64,000 nucleotides of DNA. Source: Polynucleobacter sp. GWA2_45_21 (GTDB lineage Bacteria > Pseudomonadota > Gammaproteobacteria > Burkholderiales > Burkholderiaceae). The notes under the pieces were generated by a model, which was given only the letters and a program-made list of their open reading frames with translations, made no database searches and was not told where the DNA came from. Position numbers and translations under genes: made by a program. The first letter of the stretch is position 1, and every line of letters begins with the position of its first letter. Positions 17,353 to 27,253 of the stretch are shown here, one piece after another. The DNA is taken from the NCBI RefSeq assembly GCF_001830325.1, contig NZ_MHZG01000007.1, forward strand, positions 1 through 64,000, in the 5' to 3' direction.

Positions 17353-18312
17353 TTAGAGTGCAAATCCAAAGGCAGATTTGAATTGAGCGGCGATTTGATC
17401 TTTACTCATTTGGTGATTTTGTGGTCCCTGATGAGTAATTTTGATTGAACCCATCAGACTGGCTAAGCGGCCAGTGGTTTCCCAATCCATGCCATTTTCC
17501 AGTCCAAATAGCAATCCGCCTCGGAATGCATCGCCGCAACCTGTTGGGTCGACCACTTTGGCTGCCGGTACAGGCGGGATGGCGATACATTTGCCTTCAA
17601 AGTAGATATCTGCACCTTCTGCACCTTTAGTCACAATCAAGGCTTTCACTCTTTCAGCGACTTTTGCCAAACTCAAGCCCGTTCTTTGAGAAAGCATTTC
17701 TCCTTCATAGTCATTGACGGCAAGATAGCTGGCAATATCTACGAGTTCTAGAAGTTCTGGGCCATTGAACATCGGCAGGCCTTGGCCTGGATCAAATACA
17801 AATGGAATGCCCGCTTCAGCTAGCTGATGACAATGCTCCCACATACCTTGGCGACCATCTGGGGCAACAATCCCGAACTTTGCTACGCCTTTGGCGTTCT
17901 TACTACGTTCAGCCACTACTGCGGAAACTTGATTTAGATGAGATTCACCCATAGCGCCAGGGTGAAAAGCAGTAATTTGATTATTAGCTTGATCGGTTGT
18001 GATCATCGCTTGAGCAGTAAACGCCTGCTCAATCTGGCGAATATGCGTCGTATCAATTTTGAGTTGCTTAAGACGATCAAAGTAAGGGGCTGCATCACCA
18101 CCGACTGTTGCCATGATGATGGGGTCACCACCCAGCAGACTGAGGTTATAGGCAATATTGCCTGCACAACCACCAAATTCACGGCGCATTGTAGGAACTA
18201 GGAAGGCGACGTTGAGGATATGAATCTGCTCTGGCAGGATTTGATCGGCAAATTTGCCTTCAAAGTTCATGATGGTGTCGTAAGCGATGGAACCGCAGAT
18301 CAAGCTAGACAT
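17353..18312 (-). CDS. PfkB-family carbohydrate/adenosine kinase
   Basis: A 319-residue sugar or nucleoside kinase of the ribokinase fold. The N-terminal substrate motif GGCAGNIAYNLSLLGG (47-62) and the C-terminal signature DPTGCGDAFRGG (255-266), with catalytic Asp261 and the anion-hole glycines, are intact. Sequence style resembles the adenosine-kinase-like proteins annotated in Burkholderiales, but the substrate cannot be settled from sequence alone. It is convergent with the H1-like gene and lies 58 bp downstream of the prmA fusion gene on the same strand, so it may share the aroQ-acc transcript. Confidence 0.87.
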   Translation of the reverse strand: MSSLICGSIAYDTIMNFEGKFADQILPEQIHILNVAFLVPTMRREFGGCAGNIAYNLSLLGGDPIIMATVGGDAAPYFDRLKQLKIDTTHIRQIEQAFTAQAMITTDQANNQITAFHPGAMGESHLNQVSAVVAERSKNAKGVAKFGIVAPDGRQGMWEHCHQLAEAGIPFVFDPGQGLPMFNGPELLELVDIASYLAVNDYEGEMLSQRTGLSLAKVAERVKALIVTKGAEGADIYFEGKCIAIPPVPAAKVVDPTGCGDAFRGGLLFGLENGMDWETTGRLASLMGSIKITHQGPQNHQMSKDQIAAQFKSAFGFAL

Positions 18313-18370
18313 AAATGATTACTTTCTAATAAAAAATCAATTGAGATGAGTATGGAATAGTGTTTGCAGC

Positions 18371-19918
18371 CTATTTTTCAGGATAAAAAATTCTGACACG
18401 ATAGCCTGCGGCATTTTGTGGAAGAGAAATCAGCAATTCGGAAGAAAAGATTTCGCCGGAAGGAGCGCCTTGATCCAAAAAATCTGGGTGTGACTCTTGC
18501 CAAGCATTTGGCAACCACTCTTGTGGAGAAAATTGAATCGTTTTGATCTCCGATTCCTCTGCATCAGTAAGCGCAATTTCTAAATTGGGGAATAAAACAG
18601 GTAGTGCAAGACGATTTTGTAATTCAACTTGCAATACAGATTGATTTAAATCGTTTTTAAGGCCCTCTCGTGCGTTTTCAGGCGAAAGAGTGACTGAAGT
18701 TATTTTCCAGGCAGCAAAATCGCTTACAGAGCGATTTACGCACCCTAGTGCGCGACATAATTGCTCATCCAATTTCTGTAGAAGAGAAAATGCACTGCTT
18801 GCTATCTGAGAAGAGCTGCCATCAACACGCGTTGCTAATGCTGGCAGTAAAGAATTTCTAGAGAGATGCTCACCAAAAATAATGAGCAAGAGGAAAAAAA
18901 GACCAAGAAGGATTAATTTAAGACTTTTTTTTTGAGCCGGCACCGAAGTGTCTGTATTTTTGGCAGTCAAACTTGCTTTACCACCTTGCGAAGGTAGCGT
19001 GCCATGCAGGCAGACCCAGCCTTCACTTTCTTTCCAGACGGAAAGAGTTAACCACTGGCTATAAGTTGCAATGACTTCCTCTGCTTGACGAGCTAGCACT
19101 CCTGACAGCACAATTTTTCCACCCGGGCGCATCTTATTTACTAAGGCTGGCGCTAAAACTTGTAGCGGATTAGCCAAAATATTAGCCATCACGATGTCGT
19201 ATTTAGTTTCTGCAGCAAGTTCTGGTGCGTTTTCATTCGGCAAAACAAAGCGGATCACCGTATTGTTAATTTCTGCATTGCTGCGCGCTGCAACCATGGC
19301 TTGTGGATCAATGTCGGTACCAACAACGGGATTGCAACCCAGTTTTGCGGCAGCGATTGCCAGAATTCCAGATCCGCAACCGTAATCGAGCAAGCTTTGG
19401 TTCTGTAATTGCGTGTTTTGTTCAAGCCAAAGCAGGCAAAGGTGTGTGGTTGGGTGGCTGCCCGTGCCAAACGCTAGGCCTGGGTCTACCGCCAAGCAAA
19501 TTGCGTTGGGGTCAGTAGGCGCCTCATGCCAGGAAGGCACTACCCAAATGCGCTCGCCAATCTGAATCGGAGCAAATTGACTCTGAGTTAAGCGCACCCA
19601 GTCCTGCTCCTCAACGATCTTTTGTTGTGGAGCGGGAAGATTAAATCCCGCTTCCTTGAGAGATGCGAGGAGCTCGGGAATGAAATTCACTGCATCTGAG
19701 TCATCTAGCTCAGGATTAAAGAGCGCAGTTACTGCAGAGCGGTCCCAAGCTTGAACTTCTGGAGAGAGACCTGGTTCACCATACAGCGGGTTTTCATCGT
19801 AGCCACCCGCAGCATCGTCTTCAACAGTGACGGAGAGTGCGCCGACTTCCAGCAAGGCATCACCCAAAGGCTCAGCAATTTCCGCCGGTACCGTGAAAAC
19901 GAGTTCACGATAGGACAT
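18371..19918 (-). CDS. prmA: Ribosomal protein L11 methyltransferase fused to a membrane DUF3426 domain
   Basis: A 515-residue fusion. Residues 1-305 are PrmA, which trimethylates L11: the SAM-binding motif DYGCGSGILAIAAAKLG (178-194), the acidic TDID (201-204) and NILANPL (246-252) are all present. After a polar linker (306-331) comes one membrane helix (about 332-349, LKLILLGLFFLLLIIFG) and a DUF3426-like domain (about 365-515). In related genomes PrmA and a zinc-ribbon DUF3426 protein are separate neighbours; here the zinc ribbon is missing and the frames are joined. PrmA would thus be tethered to the inner membrane. Follows accC by 27 bp. Confidence 0.85.
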   Translation of the reverse strand: MSYRELVFTVPAEIAEPLGDALLEVGALSVTVEDDAAGGYDENPLYGEPGLSPEVQAWDRSAVTALFNPELDDSDAVNFIPELLASLKEAGFNLPAPQQKIVEEQDWVRLTQSQFAPIQIGERIWVVPSWHEAPTDPNAICLAVDPGLAFGTGSHPTTHLCLLWLEQNTQLQNQSLLDYGCGSGILAIAAAKLGCNPVVGTDIDPQAMVAARSNAEINNTVIRFVLPNENAPELAAETKYDIVMANILANPLQVLAPALVNKMRPGGKIVLSGVLARQAEEVIATYSQWLTLSVWKESEGWVCLHGTLPSQGGKASLTAKNTDTSVPAQKKSLKLILLGLFFLLLIIFGEHLSRNSLLPALATRVDGSSSQIASSAFSLLQKLDEQLCRALGCVNRSVSDFAAWKITSVTLSPENAREGLKNDLNQSVLQVELQNRLALPVLFPNLEIALTDAEESEIKTIQFSPQEWLPNAWQESHPDFLDQGAPSGEIFSSELLISLPQNAAGYRVRIFYPEK

Positions 19919-19945
19919 GCTTACTCCAAATCGACATCACTTGAC

Positions 19946-21316
19946 CTAAGACTTCGGGTTGCCGCGACTAGCAGCTTGCTCTTCGAGGCGATGCTCTAGA
20001 TAGTGAATGCTGGTGCCGCCTTCCATGAAGTTCGGATCGAGCATGAGTTCGCGATGCAGTGGCACATTGGTCGTAATCCCGTCAATCACCATCTCAGAAA
20101 GCGCGATTTGCATACGACGAATTGCTTGTTCACGAGTATTGCCGTAAGAAATCAGCTTACCGATCATTGAATCGTAATTGGAGGGCACCACATAACCGCT
20201 GTATGCGTGAGAGTCGACACGAATTCCGGGGCCGCCTGGCATATGGAATGAACCAATTTTGCCTGGGCTTGGTGTGAACTTAAATGGATCTTCCGCATTA
20301 AGACGACATTCAATGGCATGACCACGGAAAACGATGTCTTTCTGGCGATAGCTGAGTTTTAAGCCAGCAGCGATACGAATTTGTTCTTGAACGATATCAA
20401 CGCCAGTAATCATTTCAGTGACTGGATGCTCAACTTGAACGCGGGTATTCATCTCAATGAAGAAGAATTCACCATCTTCGTACAAGAATTCGAACGTACC
20501 GGCACCGCGGTAACCAATTTTTCTACAGGCTTCAGCACAACGCTCGCCAATTTTGGCAATCAAGCGACGATCAATGCCAGGTGCCGGAGCTTCTTCAATC
20601 ACTTTTTGGTGGCGACGTTGCATTGAGCAATCACGCTCACCTAACCAAATAGCATTGCCATGGGTATCAGCCAAAATCTGAATCTCTACGTGGCGAGGTT
20701 TCTCTAAAAACTTCTCCATATAGACTTCTGGGTTGCCGAAAGCGCGACCAGCCTCTTCTTTAGTCATATTGACGGCGTTCAGAAGGGCGGCTTCCGTATG
20801 CACTACACGCATACCGCGACCACCACCACCGCCTGCAGCTTTAATGATGACAGGGTAACCAACACGTTTGGCGGTAGTAATAATTTCTTTTGGGTTGTCT
20901 GGCAATGCACCTTCAGATCCAGGAACGCAAGGTACACCTGCTTTAATCATGGCGCGTTTTGCTGAAACTTTATCGCCCATCAGGCGAATGGAAGCGGCAG
21001 TTGGGCCAATGAATGCAAAACCGGATTTCTCAACGCGTTCAGCAAAGTCGGCATTCTCAGAGAGGAAACCATAGCCTGGGTGAATTGCCTCAGCATCGGT
21101 TACTTCCGCTGCTGAAATAATGGCAGGCATATTGAGGTAGCTCAATGGCGATGGGGCAGGTCCAATGCAGACGGCTTCGTCTGCAAGCTTCACGTATTTA
21201 GCTTCTTTGTCTGCGGTCGAGTAGACCACTACAGTTTTAATTCCCAACTCGCGACATGCGCGTTGGATACGGAGAGCAATTTCTCCGCGATTGGCAATCA
21301 GAATCTTATCGAACAT
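19946..21316 (-). CDS. accC: Acetyl-CoA carboxylase, biotin carboxylase subunit
   Basis: Carboxylates the biotin on AccB with ATP and bicarbonate, the first half of malonyl-CoA formation. The 456-residue protein shows the N-terminal [16 protein letters not shown], the ATP-grasp glycine loop GGGGGRGM (162-169) and [14 protein letters not shown], the biotin carboxylase signature. Length is standard. It follows accB by 52 bp and precedes the prmA fusion, all on the minus strand. Confidence 0.97.
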   Translation of the reverse strand: MFDKILIANRGEIALRIQRACRELGIKTVVVYSTADKEAKYVKLADEAVCIGPAPSPLSYLNMPAIISAAEVTDAEAIHPGYGFLSENADFAERVEKSGFAFIGPTAASIRLMGDKVSAKRAMIKAGVPCVPGSEGALPDNPKEIITTAKRVGYPVIIKAAGGGGGRGMRVVHTEAALLNAVNMTKEEAGRAFGNPEVYMEKFLEKPRHVEIQILADTHGNAIWLGERDCSMQRRHQKVIEEAPAPGIDRRLIAKIGERCAEACRKIGYRGAGTFEFLYEDGEFFFIEMNTRVQVEHPVTEMITGVDIVQEQIRIAAGLKLSYRQKDIVFRGHAIECRLNAEDPFKFTPSPGKIGSFHMPGGPGIRVDSHAYSGYVVPSNYDSMIGKLISYGNTREQAIRRMQIALSEMVIDGITTNVPLHRELMLDPNFMEGGTSIHYLEHRLEEQAASRGNPKS

Positions 21317-21368
21317 GTCGGCTCTGAGTTAAGTAACGGTGGATTGGAATAGATCTAGGAGAGATCTA

Positions 21369-21833
21369 TTAAGCGATGATGAATAGCGGCTGATCAAACT
21401 CAACACCTTGGCCGTTTTCACACAGAATTTGCTTGATAACACCGGCTTGCTCGGATTCGATCTCGTTGAGGAGCTTCATCGCTTCAATAATGCACAGTGT
21501 TTGACCCACTTTAACCGTATCGCCGACTTTGACAAAGTCTGGAGACTCAGGATTTGGGGCGCGATAGAAAGTTCCCACCATTGGTGAGCGTGCTACAAAA
21601 CCAGTTTCAGCAGGCGCTTCTTCGGCAGTAGGTGCAGCAGCTGCTGGTGCTGCAGCAGGAGCAGCTTGCATTGCCTGAACTGGTGCTGGATTAGCGTAAA
21701 CCACTTGACCGGCAGGGGCTGGAGATCCGGCATTCACAATGCGAACACGATCTTCACCTTCATTTACTTCTAATTCAGAAATGCCTGATTCAGAAACGAG
21801 GTCGATTAGGGTTTTTAGTTTTCTCAGGTCCAT
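21369..21833 (-). CDS. accB: Biotin carboxyl carrier protein of acetyl-CoA carboxylase
   Basis: A 154-residue BCCP carrying biotin between AccC and the carboxyltransferase. The C-terminal lipoyl/biotinyl domain (about 76-154) has [10 protein letters not shown] with biotin-accepting Lys120. The domain is joined to a short N-terminal helix region by an Ala/Pro-rich linker (about 36-74), typical of the family. Lies between aroQ (29 bp upstream) and accC in the conserved aroQ-accB-accC order. Confidence 0.97.
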   Translation of the reverse strand: MDLRKLKTLIDLVSESGISELEVNEGEDRVRIVNAGSPAPAGQVVYANPAPVQAMQAAPAAAPAAAAPTAEEAPAETGFVARSPMVGTFYRAPNPESPDFVKVGDTVKVGQTLCIIEAMKLLNEIESEQAGVIKQILCENGQGVEFDQPLFIIA

Positions 21834-21862
21834 GGAAAGGCTTCCTCTCTTGAAATTCTTAA

Positions 21863-22318
21863 TTAATCTTTATTTTGTAAACGTGCGATTGCTGCTTGTA
21901 AGGCCAACTCATATCCAATCGCCCCTAGTCCGCAAATCACGCCAGTGGCGATATCGGATAGGTAGGAGTGTTTGCGGAATTCTTCACGCTGATGAATGTT
22001 GGATAGATGAACTTCTGTAAATGGGATAGCAACACCAGCTAGCGCATCACGCAGCGCAACGCTGGTGTGGGTAAAAGCACCTGGATTGATGATGATGAAA
22101 TCAATCCCCTCTTGTTTGGCTTTTTGAACTCGGTCAATCAGCTCGCCTTCATGATTGCTCTGGAAGGTGGACAGGTCGACGGAGTTAGCTTTGGCGATTT
22201 TGCCAAGCTTGGTATGTATATCTTCTAAGGTAGTTTTGCCGTAAACCTCTGGCTCACGGGTGCCCAATAAATTGAGATTAGGACCTTGAATAACGAGAAT
22301 TGAAGTATTTTTCGACAT
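21863..22318 (-). CDS. aroQ: Type II 3-dehydroquinate dehydratase
   Basis: Converts 3-dehydroquinate to 3-dehydroshikimate in the shikimate pathway. The 151-residue protein has the type II signature [18 protein letters not shown] (10-27), with the catalytic Tyr and active-site loop Arg, and [20 protein letters not shown] in the middle. It heads the aroQ-accB-accC-prmA series. The next shikimate gene, aroE, lies at 28139 in another operon. Confidence 0.96.
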   Translation of the reverse strand: MSKNTSILVIQGPNLNLLGTREPEVYGKTTLEDIHTKLGKIAKANSVDLSTFQSNHEGELIDRVQKAKQEGIDFIIINPGAFTHTSVALRDALAGVAIPFTEVHLSNIHQREEFRKHSYLSDIATGVICGLGAIGYELALQAAIARLQNKD

Positions 22319-22567
22319 AAATCGATATATTTAGAGGCAGTTAGGTTTAATTACGTTAATAAAGCATTTCTCTAAAACTGCTTACTTCATGAAGAATTCG
22401 CCTCATCAAGCACGGGGAAAGTATACCCCTAGAACCAGAGAGCAGGTCCAAAAAATGATCTAAAAACTAGCTATTTTTTATGATTTTAAGAGCAGATATT
22501 GCAAAATTCGGGTAAAAAATACCCGACTCATGCCTAAATTGCAGTCAATAAATGTATTTAAAATATC
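22319..22567. other. Non-coding gap between aroQ and the TlpA-like gene
   Basis: No gene is supported here. For the minus strand a -10-like TATACT lies at 22420-22425, flanked by a GGGG/CCCC pair (22414-22429), about 100 nt before aroQ; no good -35 is seen at 17 bp, so a promoter for the aroQ operon is only suggested. A hairpin at 22508-22526 belongs to the TlpA-like gene. Confidence 0.4.
22503..22526 (-). terminator. Hairpin, possible terminator of the TlpA-like gene
   Basis: On the minus strand TCGGGTA and TACCCGA (22508-22526) form a 7-bp stem with a five-T loop, followed by ATTTT, about 42 nt after the TlpA-like stop. The short T-tract makes it a moderate candidate. Confidence 0.5.
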
Positions 22568-23095
22568 TTATAAAGCTGATTTAATTGCTTTTCTGAGCTC
22601 TTCTTCGCTTATCTTCCCTAATTTGCTGCTAGTAGACTTGCCTTGAGCATTAATGATGATGGTGTATGGAAGGGCGCCTTGGCTATTTCCCATTTGCTTA
22701 GATAGATTGCTGCCTTCTAGTCCGCCAATCACAATGGGGTAGGAAACTGGGGTCATTTCTAGGAATTGACGAATATTAGAGGGTGAATCGATGCCAATGC
22801 CGACAAATAAGACATTTTGATCCTTGAACTCTCCTTGTAATGCATCCAAAGCAGGCATTTCTTCAACGCAAGGAGGGCACCAGGAGGCCCAAAAGTTCAC
22901 AACTAGGACCTTTCCTTGCCATTGCGCTGTATCGACTGTTTTGCCATCAGGCGTTTGCCATGGGTTGGCAAAAAAGGCTTTGATAGAAGGATCGCTTGCT
23001 AAGCTGGTTTTGTAAATCCATTGCGAAGTCAATACTCCTGCAAGCAGGGCTACGAGACTAATTCCGGCGATGCTAATCCATTGTCTGCGGTTCAT
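22568..23095 (-). CDS. TlpA-like thioredoxin-fold protein, membrane-anchored
   Basis: A 175-residue thiol-disulfide oxidoreductase. One N-terminal membrane helix (about 7-25) tethers a periplasmic thioredoxin fold with the redox site WCPPC (72-76) in NFWASWCPPCVEEMPAL. Proteins of this type reduce apocytochrome c or other periplasmic thiols. The partner is not shown by the context: it is divergent from mpl with a 26-bp gap. ResA or DsbE-type function is possible. Confidence 0.87.
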   Translation of the reverse strand: MNRRQWISIAGISLVALLAGVLTSQWIYKTSLASDPSIKAFFANPWQTPDGKTVDTAQWQGKVLVVNFWASWCPPCVEEMPALDALQGEFKDQNVLFVGIGIDSPSNIRQFLEMTPVSYPIVIGGLEGSNLSKQMGNSQGALPYTIIINAQGKSTSSKLGKISEEELRKAIKSAL

Positions 23096-23121
23096 TGCTG
23101 CTCCTTAGCTAAAATTCCCCA

Positions 23122-24528
23122 ATGCATATTCATATCTTGGGCATTTGCGGTACTTTCATGGGCGGCATTGCCGCAATCGCTCGGCAGGCCGGACATCGCG
23201 TTACTGGCTGTGATGCCAATGTGTATCCACCAATGAGCACGCAACTTGAGGCGCAGGGTATTGAGCTCATTGAGGGATTTTCGCCCGATCAATTATTACA
23301 GTTTGAGACGATGCCAGATTTATTTGTGATCGGCAACGTCGTTTCACGTGGCAATCCGCTGATGGAGGCCATTCTCAACCAAGGGCTTCCTTACACATCT
23401 GGACCCCAATGGCTAGGTGAGCAAGTATTGTTTGATAGGCATGTATTGGCTGTTGCCGGTACGCACGGTAAAACAACGACCTCTGCCATGTTGGCTTGGA
23501 TTTTGGAATTTAATGACTACAAGCCAGGTTATTTAATTGGTGGAGTGCCATTGAATTTCACGGTATCGGCCCGTCTAGGCGAAAGCAAATACTTTGTGAT
23601 CGAAGCAGATGAATACGACACTGCTTTTTTTGATAAACGCAGTAAGTTTGTTCACTATCGTCCTCGCACCGCTTTATTAAATAATCTGGAGTTTGATCAC
23701 GCCGATATCTTTGCTGATCTGGCTGCAATCGAGACGCAGTTTCATCATTTAGTCCGCACGGTGCCGGGTAACGGTCTCGTTGTGGTGAATGGTGAAGAGC
23801 CTGCTCTAGAGAGGGTTATTGCAAGAGGTGCTTGGGCGCCTGTTGAAAAGTTTGGCCAAGATAAAAATAATGCCTGGTCATTAATTTCGCAAGCGGCAGA
23901 TGGCTTCATTGTTCTGCAGGATGGTAAAGAGGTTGCAACGGTGACCTGGGCCCCAGACTCTGGTGTCATGGGTCGACATAATCAACTCAATGCATTGGCA
24001 GCGATTGCTTCTGCAAACCATATTGGCATTTCTCCAGCTGATGCGGCACGTGCTCTTGCTGAGTTTAAGAATGTGAAACGTCGCTTAGAAACGATTGGCG
24101 TAGCAAATGAGGTGACGGTCTACGATGATTTTGCGCATCACCCAACTGCAATTATTACTACAGTAGATGGCTTGCGTCGTCGGGTAGGGCAGTCTCGAAT
24201 TTTGGCAGTATTAGAGCCGCGTTCTAATACGATGAAACTCGGCGTCATGAAAGCGCAACTACCCAATAGTCTCGAGGCGGCCGATAAGGTGTTTGCTTAT
24301 GGCGCCAGCACTGGTAAAGATTCTTTGGGTTGGGATTTAAACGAAGTTTTAGCTCCATTAAATGCCAAAGAAAATGATCGTGCCTTGGCCTTTGATGATT
24401 TAAGCGCTTTGGTGGATGCAGTGGCAAAAGAAGCAAAGCCTGGCGATCACATTTTGGTGATGAGTAATGGCGGTTTTGGTGGCGTGCATCAAAAAATATT
24501 GACCGCAATACAAGAGAAAGCAAAGTAA
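23122..24528 (+). CDS. mpl: UDP-MurNAc:L-Ala-gamma-D-Glu-meso-DAP ligase (murein recycling)
   Basis: Mpl reattaches the recycled tripeptide to UDP-MurNAc in the cytoplasm. The 468-residue Mur-ligase fold shows the N-terminal [14 protein letters not shown] (4-17), the ATP loop GTHGKTTTS (113-121) and [20 protein letters not shown], the Mpl-type central motif. It works with AmpD, encoded here as the fusion at 11201. No Shine-Dalgarno precedes ATG 23122; a -10-like TAAAAT ends 7 nt upstream, so the transcript may be leaderless. Its TAA overlaps the next ATG by one base. Confidence 0.95.
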   Translation: MHIHILGICGTFMGGIAAIARQAGHRVTGCDANVYPPMSTQLEAQGIELIEGFSPDQLLQFETMPDLFVIGNVVSRGNPLMEAILNQGLPYTSGPQWLGEQVLFDRHVLAVAGTHGKTTTSAMLAWILEFNDYKPGYLIGGVPLNFTVSARLGESKYFVIEADEYDTAFFDKRSKFVHYRPRTALLNNLEFDHADIFADLAAIETQFHHLVRTVPGNGLVVVNGEEPALERVIARGAWAPVEKFGQDKNNAWSLISQAADGFIVLQDGKEVATVTWAPDSGVMGRHNQLNALAAIASANHIGISPADAARALAEFKNVKRRLETIGVANEVTVYDDFAHHPTAIITTVDGLRRRVGQSRILAVLEPRSNTMKLGVMKAQLPNSLEAADKVFAYGASTGKDSLGWDLNEVLAPLNAKENDRALAFDDLSALVDAVAKEAKPGDHILVMSNGGFGGVHQKILTAIQEKAK

Positions 24529-25262
24529 TGAGTATGAGACTAAAAGATAAAGTAGCCATCATTACTGGGGCCGCAAAAGGGATTGGCTTTGCAACGGCAC
24601 AGCGTTTTGCACAAGAGGGTGCAAAAGTCATGATTACGGATGTGAACCCTGATGCAGTGAAGGCTGCAGTTGATCTCATTCCAGGATCTGAAGCCTATGT
24701 CATGAACGTGACTGATCGCGCAAGCGTTGAAGCCGCTGTTGATCAAATCATGCAGCGTCACGGACGAATTGATATCTTGATTAATAATGCTGGCATCACC
24801 CAAGATGCACGCTTGGTCAAAATGACTGAAGCACAATTTGATGCGGTGATTGATGTCAATTTGAAGGGTGTGTTCAATTGCACGCAATTAGTAGTTCCAC
24901 ACATGTTGGAGGCGGGCAAAGGTGCCGTCGTTAATGCTTCCAGTGTTGTCGGCATCTATGGAAATTTTGGCCAGACAAATTATTCCGCCACGAAATTTGG
25001 TGTCATTGGTTTTACTAAAACTTGGGCTCGTGAACTGGGTGCAAAAGGTATTCGGGTAAATGCAGTATGCCCAGGATTTATTGCTACTGAGATGGTCAAA
25101 GCCATGCCAGAAAACATTCTGAAGGATATTGAAAGGCGCAGCTGGCTTGGTCGCTTAGGCACTCCTGAAGAAATGGCGAATGTGTATTTATTCTTGGCGA
25201 GCGATGAAGCCAGTTATGTCAATGGCGTAGCACTTGAGGCCAGCGGCGGGATTTCTCTCTAG
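24528..25262 (+). CDS. fabG: 3-oxoacyl-ACP reductase-type short-chain dehydrogenase
   Basis: A 244-residue SDR enzyme. It has the nucleotide loop TGAAKGIG (13-20), NNAG (86-89) and the catalytic Ser139, Tyr152 and Lys156 (YSATK), and the FabG-like ending EASGGISL. The likely reaction is NADPH-dependent reduction of 3-oxoacyl-ACP. It lies outside a fatty-acid operon, in the mpl-rnb run, so a second FabG-type or other SDR role is equally possible. ATG 24528 overlaps the mpl stop; an alternative ATG is at 24534. Confidence 0.8.
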   Translation: MSMRLKDKVAIITGAAKGIGFATAQRFAQEGAKVMITDVNPDAVKAAVDLIPGSEAYVMNVTDRASVEAAVDQIMQRHGRIDILINNAGITQDARLVKMTEAQFDAVIDVNLKGVFNCTQLVVPHMLEAGKGAVVNASSVVGIYGNFGQTNYSATKFGVIGFTKTWARELGAKGIRVNAVCPGFIATEMVKAMPENILKDIERRSWLGRLGTPEEMANVYLFLASDEASYVNGVALEASGGISL

Positions 25263-25264
25263 GC

Positions 25265-27253
25265 ATGCATCTTTTATATGAAGAGGGTGGTGACATCAAG
25301 GTCGCCACAGTCCAGTCTGCCTCGGGCGCTGGAGATGCTGAATCTTGGCAGGCGACGAGCCTGTCCGGGAAAAAGATCAAACTAAAGGCCAAAGAAGTTT
25401 GGCTACGTTTTGAAAAGCCAGAGCCACAAGCTTTAATGGATGAGGCAAATACTTTATCTCAAGAGATTGATTTGCAGTTCTTATGGGACTGCGCCCCCGA
25501 TGAAGAGTTTGGTTTGGTAGATGTTGCCCAAGAATACTTTGGTGCTCAAGCAAGTATTCCGCAACAAACTGCATTAGCAATTGCCTTACAAGGCGCACCG
25601 GTTTTTTTCCGCCGCAAAGGTCGCGGACGTTTTCAGCGAGCGCCGCTAGAGCAATTGCAGGCTGGTTTGGCTGCGCTCGAGCGTAAGCAAAAAGAATTAG
25701 AGCAGCAGGCTGCTTGGCAAAAGGAGCTGGTGGCTGGCGTGTTTCCAGAGACGCTCAAGTCTCAAGCAAATCAACTATTGTTTTCTCCGGATAAAAATAC
25801 CTCAGCTTACAAAGCATTAATTGCTGCATGCACTGAGTCAGGAGAATCTCCTGCCCAATTGATGATCCGCTGCGGTGCGATTGATTCACCTTTGCAATAT
25901 CACCAAGGCATGTTCTTAAAGGCGCATTTCCCGCAGGGTGCAGCACATGACCAAAGTTTGGCGGTTGATCAAGCTGCATTAGATGCGGCAATTTCAGAAT
26001 TACCTTTAGCTGAAGTGACTGCCTTCTCGATTGATGACTCAGGTACTACTGAAATTGATGACGCTTTATCGGTGACTGCGCTTGAGGGTGGCGGGCATCG
26101 TGTTGGTATTCATATTGCAGCACCTGGTTTGGTGATTGCTAAGGATGATCCTTTAGATAAGGTCGCACGCACGCGTATGTCTACGGTGTATTTTCCTGGC
26201 GACAAGATCACGATGTTGCCAGATACGGTGATTGCCCAGTTCTCATTAGATGAGGGTGCTGCTCGCCCAGCTTTATCGATTTATGTGGATATTGATGCGG
26301 CTGGAGTCTTGGATAAAGAGACTCTGCAGTTACGTGCTGAGATGGTTCCGATGGGAGCAAATTTGCGCTTAGAGAATCTGGAGCATCTAGTAACGGAAGA
26401 AAGCCTAGTTGATGAATCAGCTGACTATGCTTATCGTCAAGAGCTCAGCGTGTTGTGGGCCGCAGCAAAGTTATTGCATGCAGGGCGCCAAGAGCAGCGC
26501 GTAGCCAATGGATTGCGTGCTGAGCAATTAGGAGTTTTGGATCCTAACGCTTTTGCGAGAGACTTTCATTTTCAAATCAAGGAAGTGGATAGTGCGCAGC
26601 GAGTCGAGATTACCCCCCGTCAGCGCGGCTCCATCCTGGACACCATCGTTGCTGAGTGGATGATTTATTGCAATAGTGCTTCAGGACGTTTGTTGGCAGA
26701 TCATGGGATACCTGGTTTGTTCCGAACTCAAAAGGGTTGGGGTCCTTTACGTACTCGCATGCAGACAACCCCTGGCCCTCATGAAGGATTGGGTTTGGAG
26801 TATTACGCTTGGTGCACATCACCATTGCGCCGCTATTCAGATTTAGTCAATCAGTGGCAGTTAATTGCTATTGCCAAGCATGGCATCACAGCCAAGATGG
26901 TGGCACCATTTCCGCCGCGAGATGCTGCCCTAATGGGTATTGCTGCCGACTTTGAAGCTTGCTATTCAGCCTACGGTGAATACCAGGACCGTCTTGAGAA
27001 ATATTGGTGCTTGCGTTGGGTTGCTCAGGACGAAGTTCCGAGGCAAGTCTTTGTGAGACATCTCAAAGAAGGTATGTCGCGCGTTGAGCCTGTTCCATTG
27101 CATTTGCCGGTTCCAGAGTTGGCCACACATCCTCGTATGACTCGGGCTGAAGTGAGTATTGCTGACGTAGATCTTCTGCAGCTTACTGCGGGAGTTCGCG
27201 TGCTGCATATTGAAACACCAGAAGTACCTGAGAGTGATGCAAGTCCCGCCTAA
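25265..27253 (+). CDS. RNB-domain exoribonuclease (RNase II-like)
   Basis: A 662-residue 3'-to-5' exoribonuclease candidate. The RNB catalytic domain spans about 235-575: FSIDDSGTTEIDDALSV carries the clustered catalytic aspartates, and the conserved CTSPLRRYSDLVNQWQL lies near 530. The N-terminal 200 residues are variable and include a coiled, Gln/Glu-rich part; no clear C-terminal S1 domain is seen. Length is nearer RNase II than RNase R. It starts 2 bp after fabG, and its end overlaps the TonB-like gene. Confidence 0.88.
   Translation: MHLLYEEGGDIKVATVQSASGAGDAESWQATSLSGKKIKLKAKEVWLRFEKPEPQALMDEANTLSQEIDLQFLWDCAPDEEFGLVDVAQEYFGAQASIPQQTALAIALQGAPVFFRRKGRGRFQRAPLEQLQAGLAALERKQKELEQQAAWQKELVAGVFPETLKSQANQLLFSPDKNTSAYKALIAACTESGESPAQLMIRCGAIDSPLQYHQGMFLKAHFPQGAAHDQSLAVDQAALDAAISELPLAEVTAFSIDDSGTTEIDDALSVTALEGGGHRVGIHIAAPGLVIAKDDPLDKVARTRMSTVYFPGDKITMLPDTVIAQFSLDEGAARPALSIYVDIDAAGVLDKETLQLRAEMVPMGANLRLENLEHLVTEESLVDESADYAYRQELSVLWAAAKLLHAGRQEQRVANGLRAEQLGVLDPNAFARDFHFQIKEVDSAQRVEITPRQRGSILDTIVAEWMIYCNSASGRLLADHGIPGLFRTQKGWGPLRTRMQTTPGPHEGLGLEYYAWCTSPLRRYSDLVNQWQLIAIAKHGITAKMVAPFPPRDAALMGIAADFEACYSAYGEYQDRLEKYWCLRWVAQDEVPRQVFVRHLKEGMSRVEPVPLHLPVPELATHPRMTRAEVSIADVDLLQLTAGVRVLHIETPEVPESDASPA

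Noticed and set aside
24245..24679. A 144-codon minus-strand frame across the mpl/fabG junction
   Set aside because: Both genes on the other strand are well supported; no independent signal.
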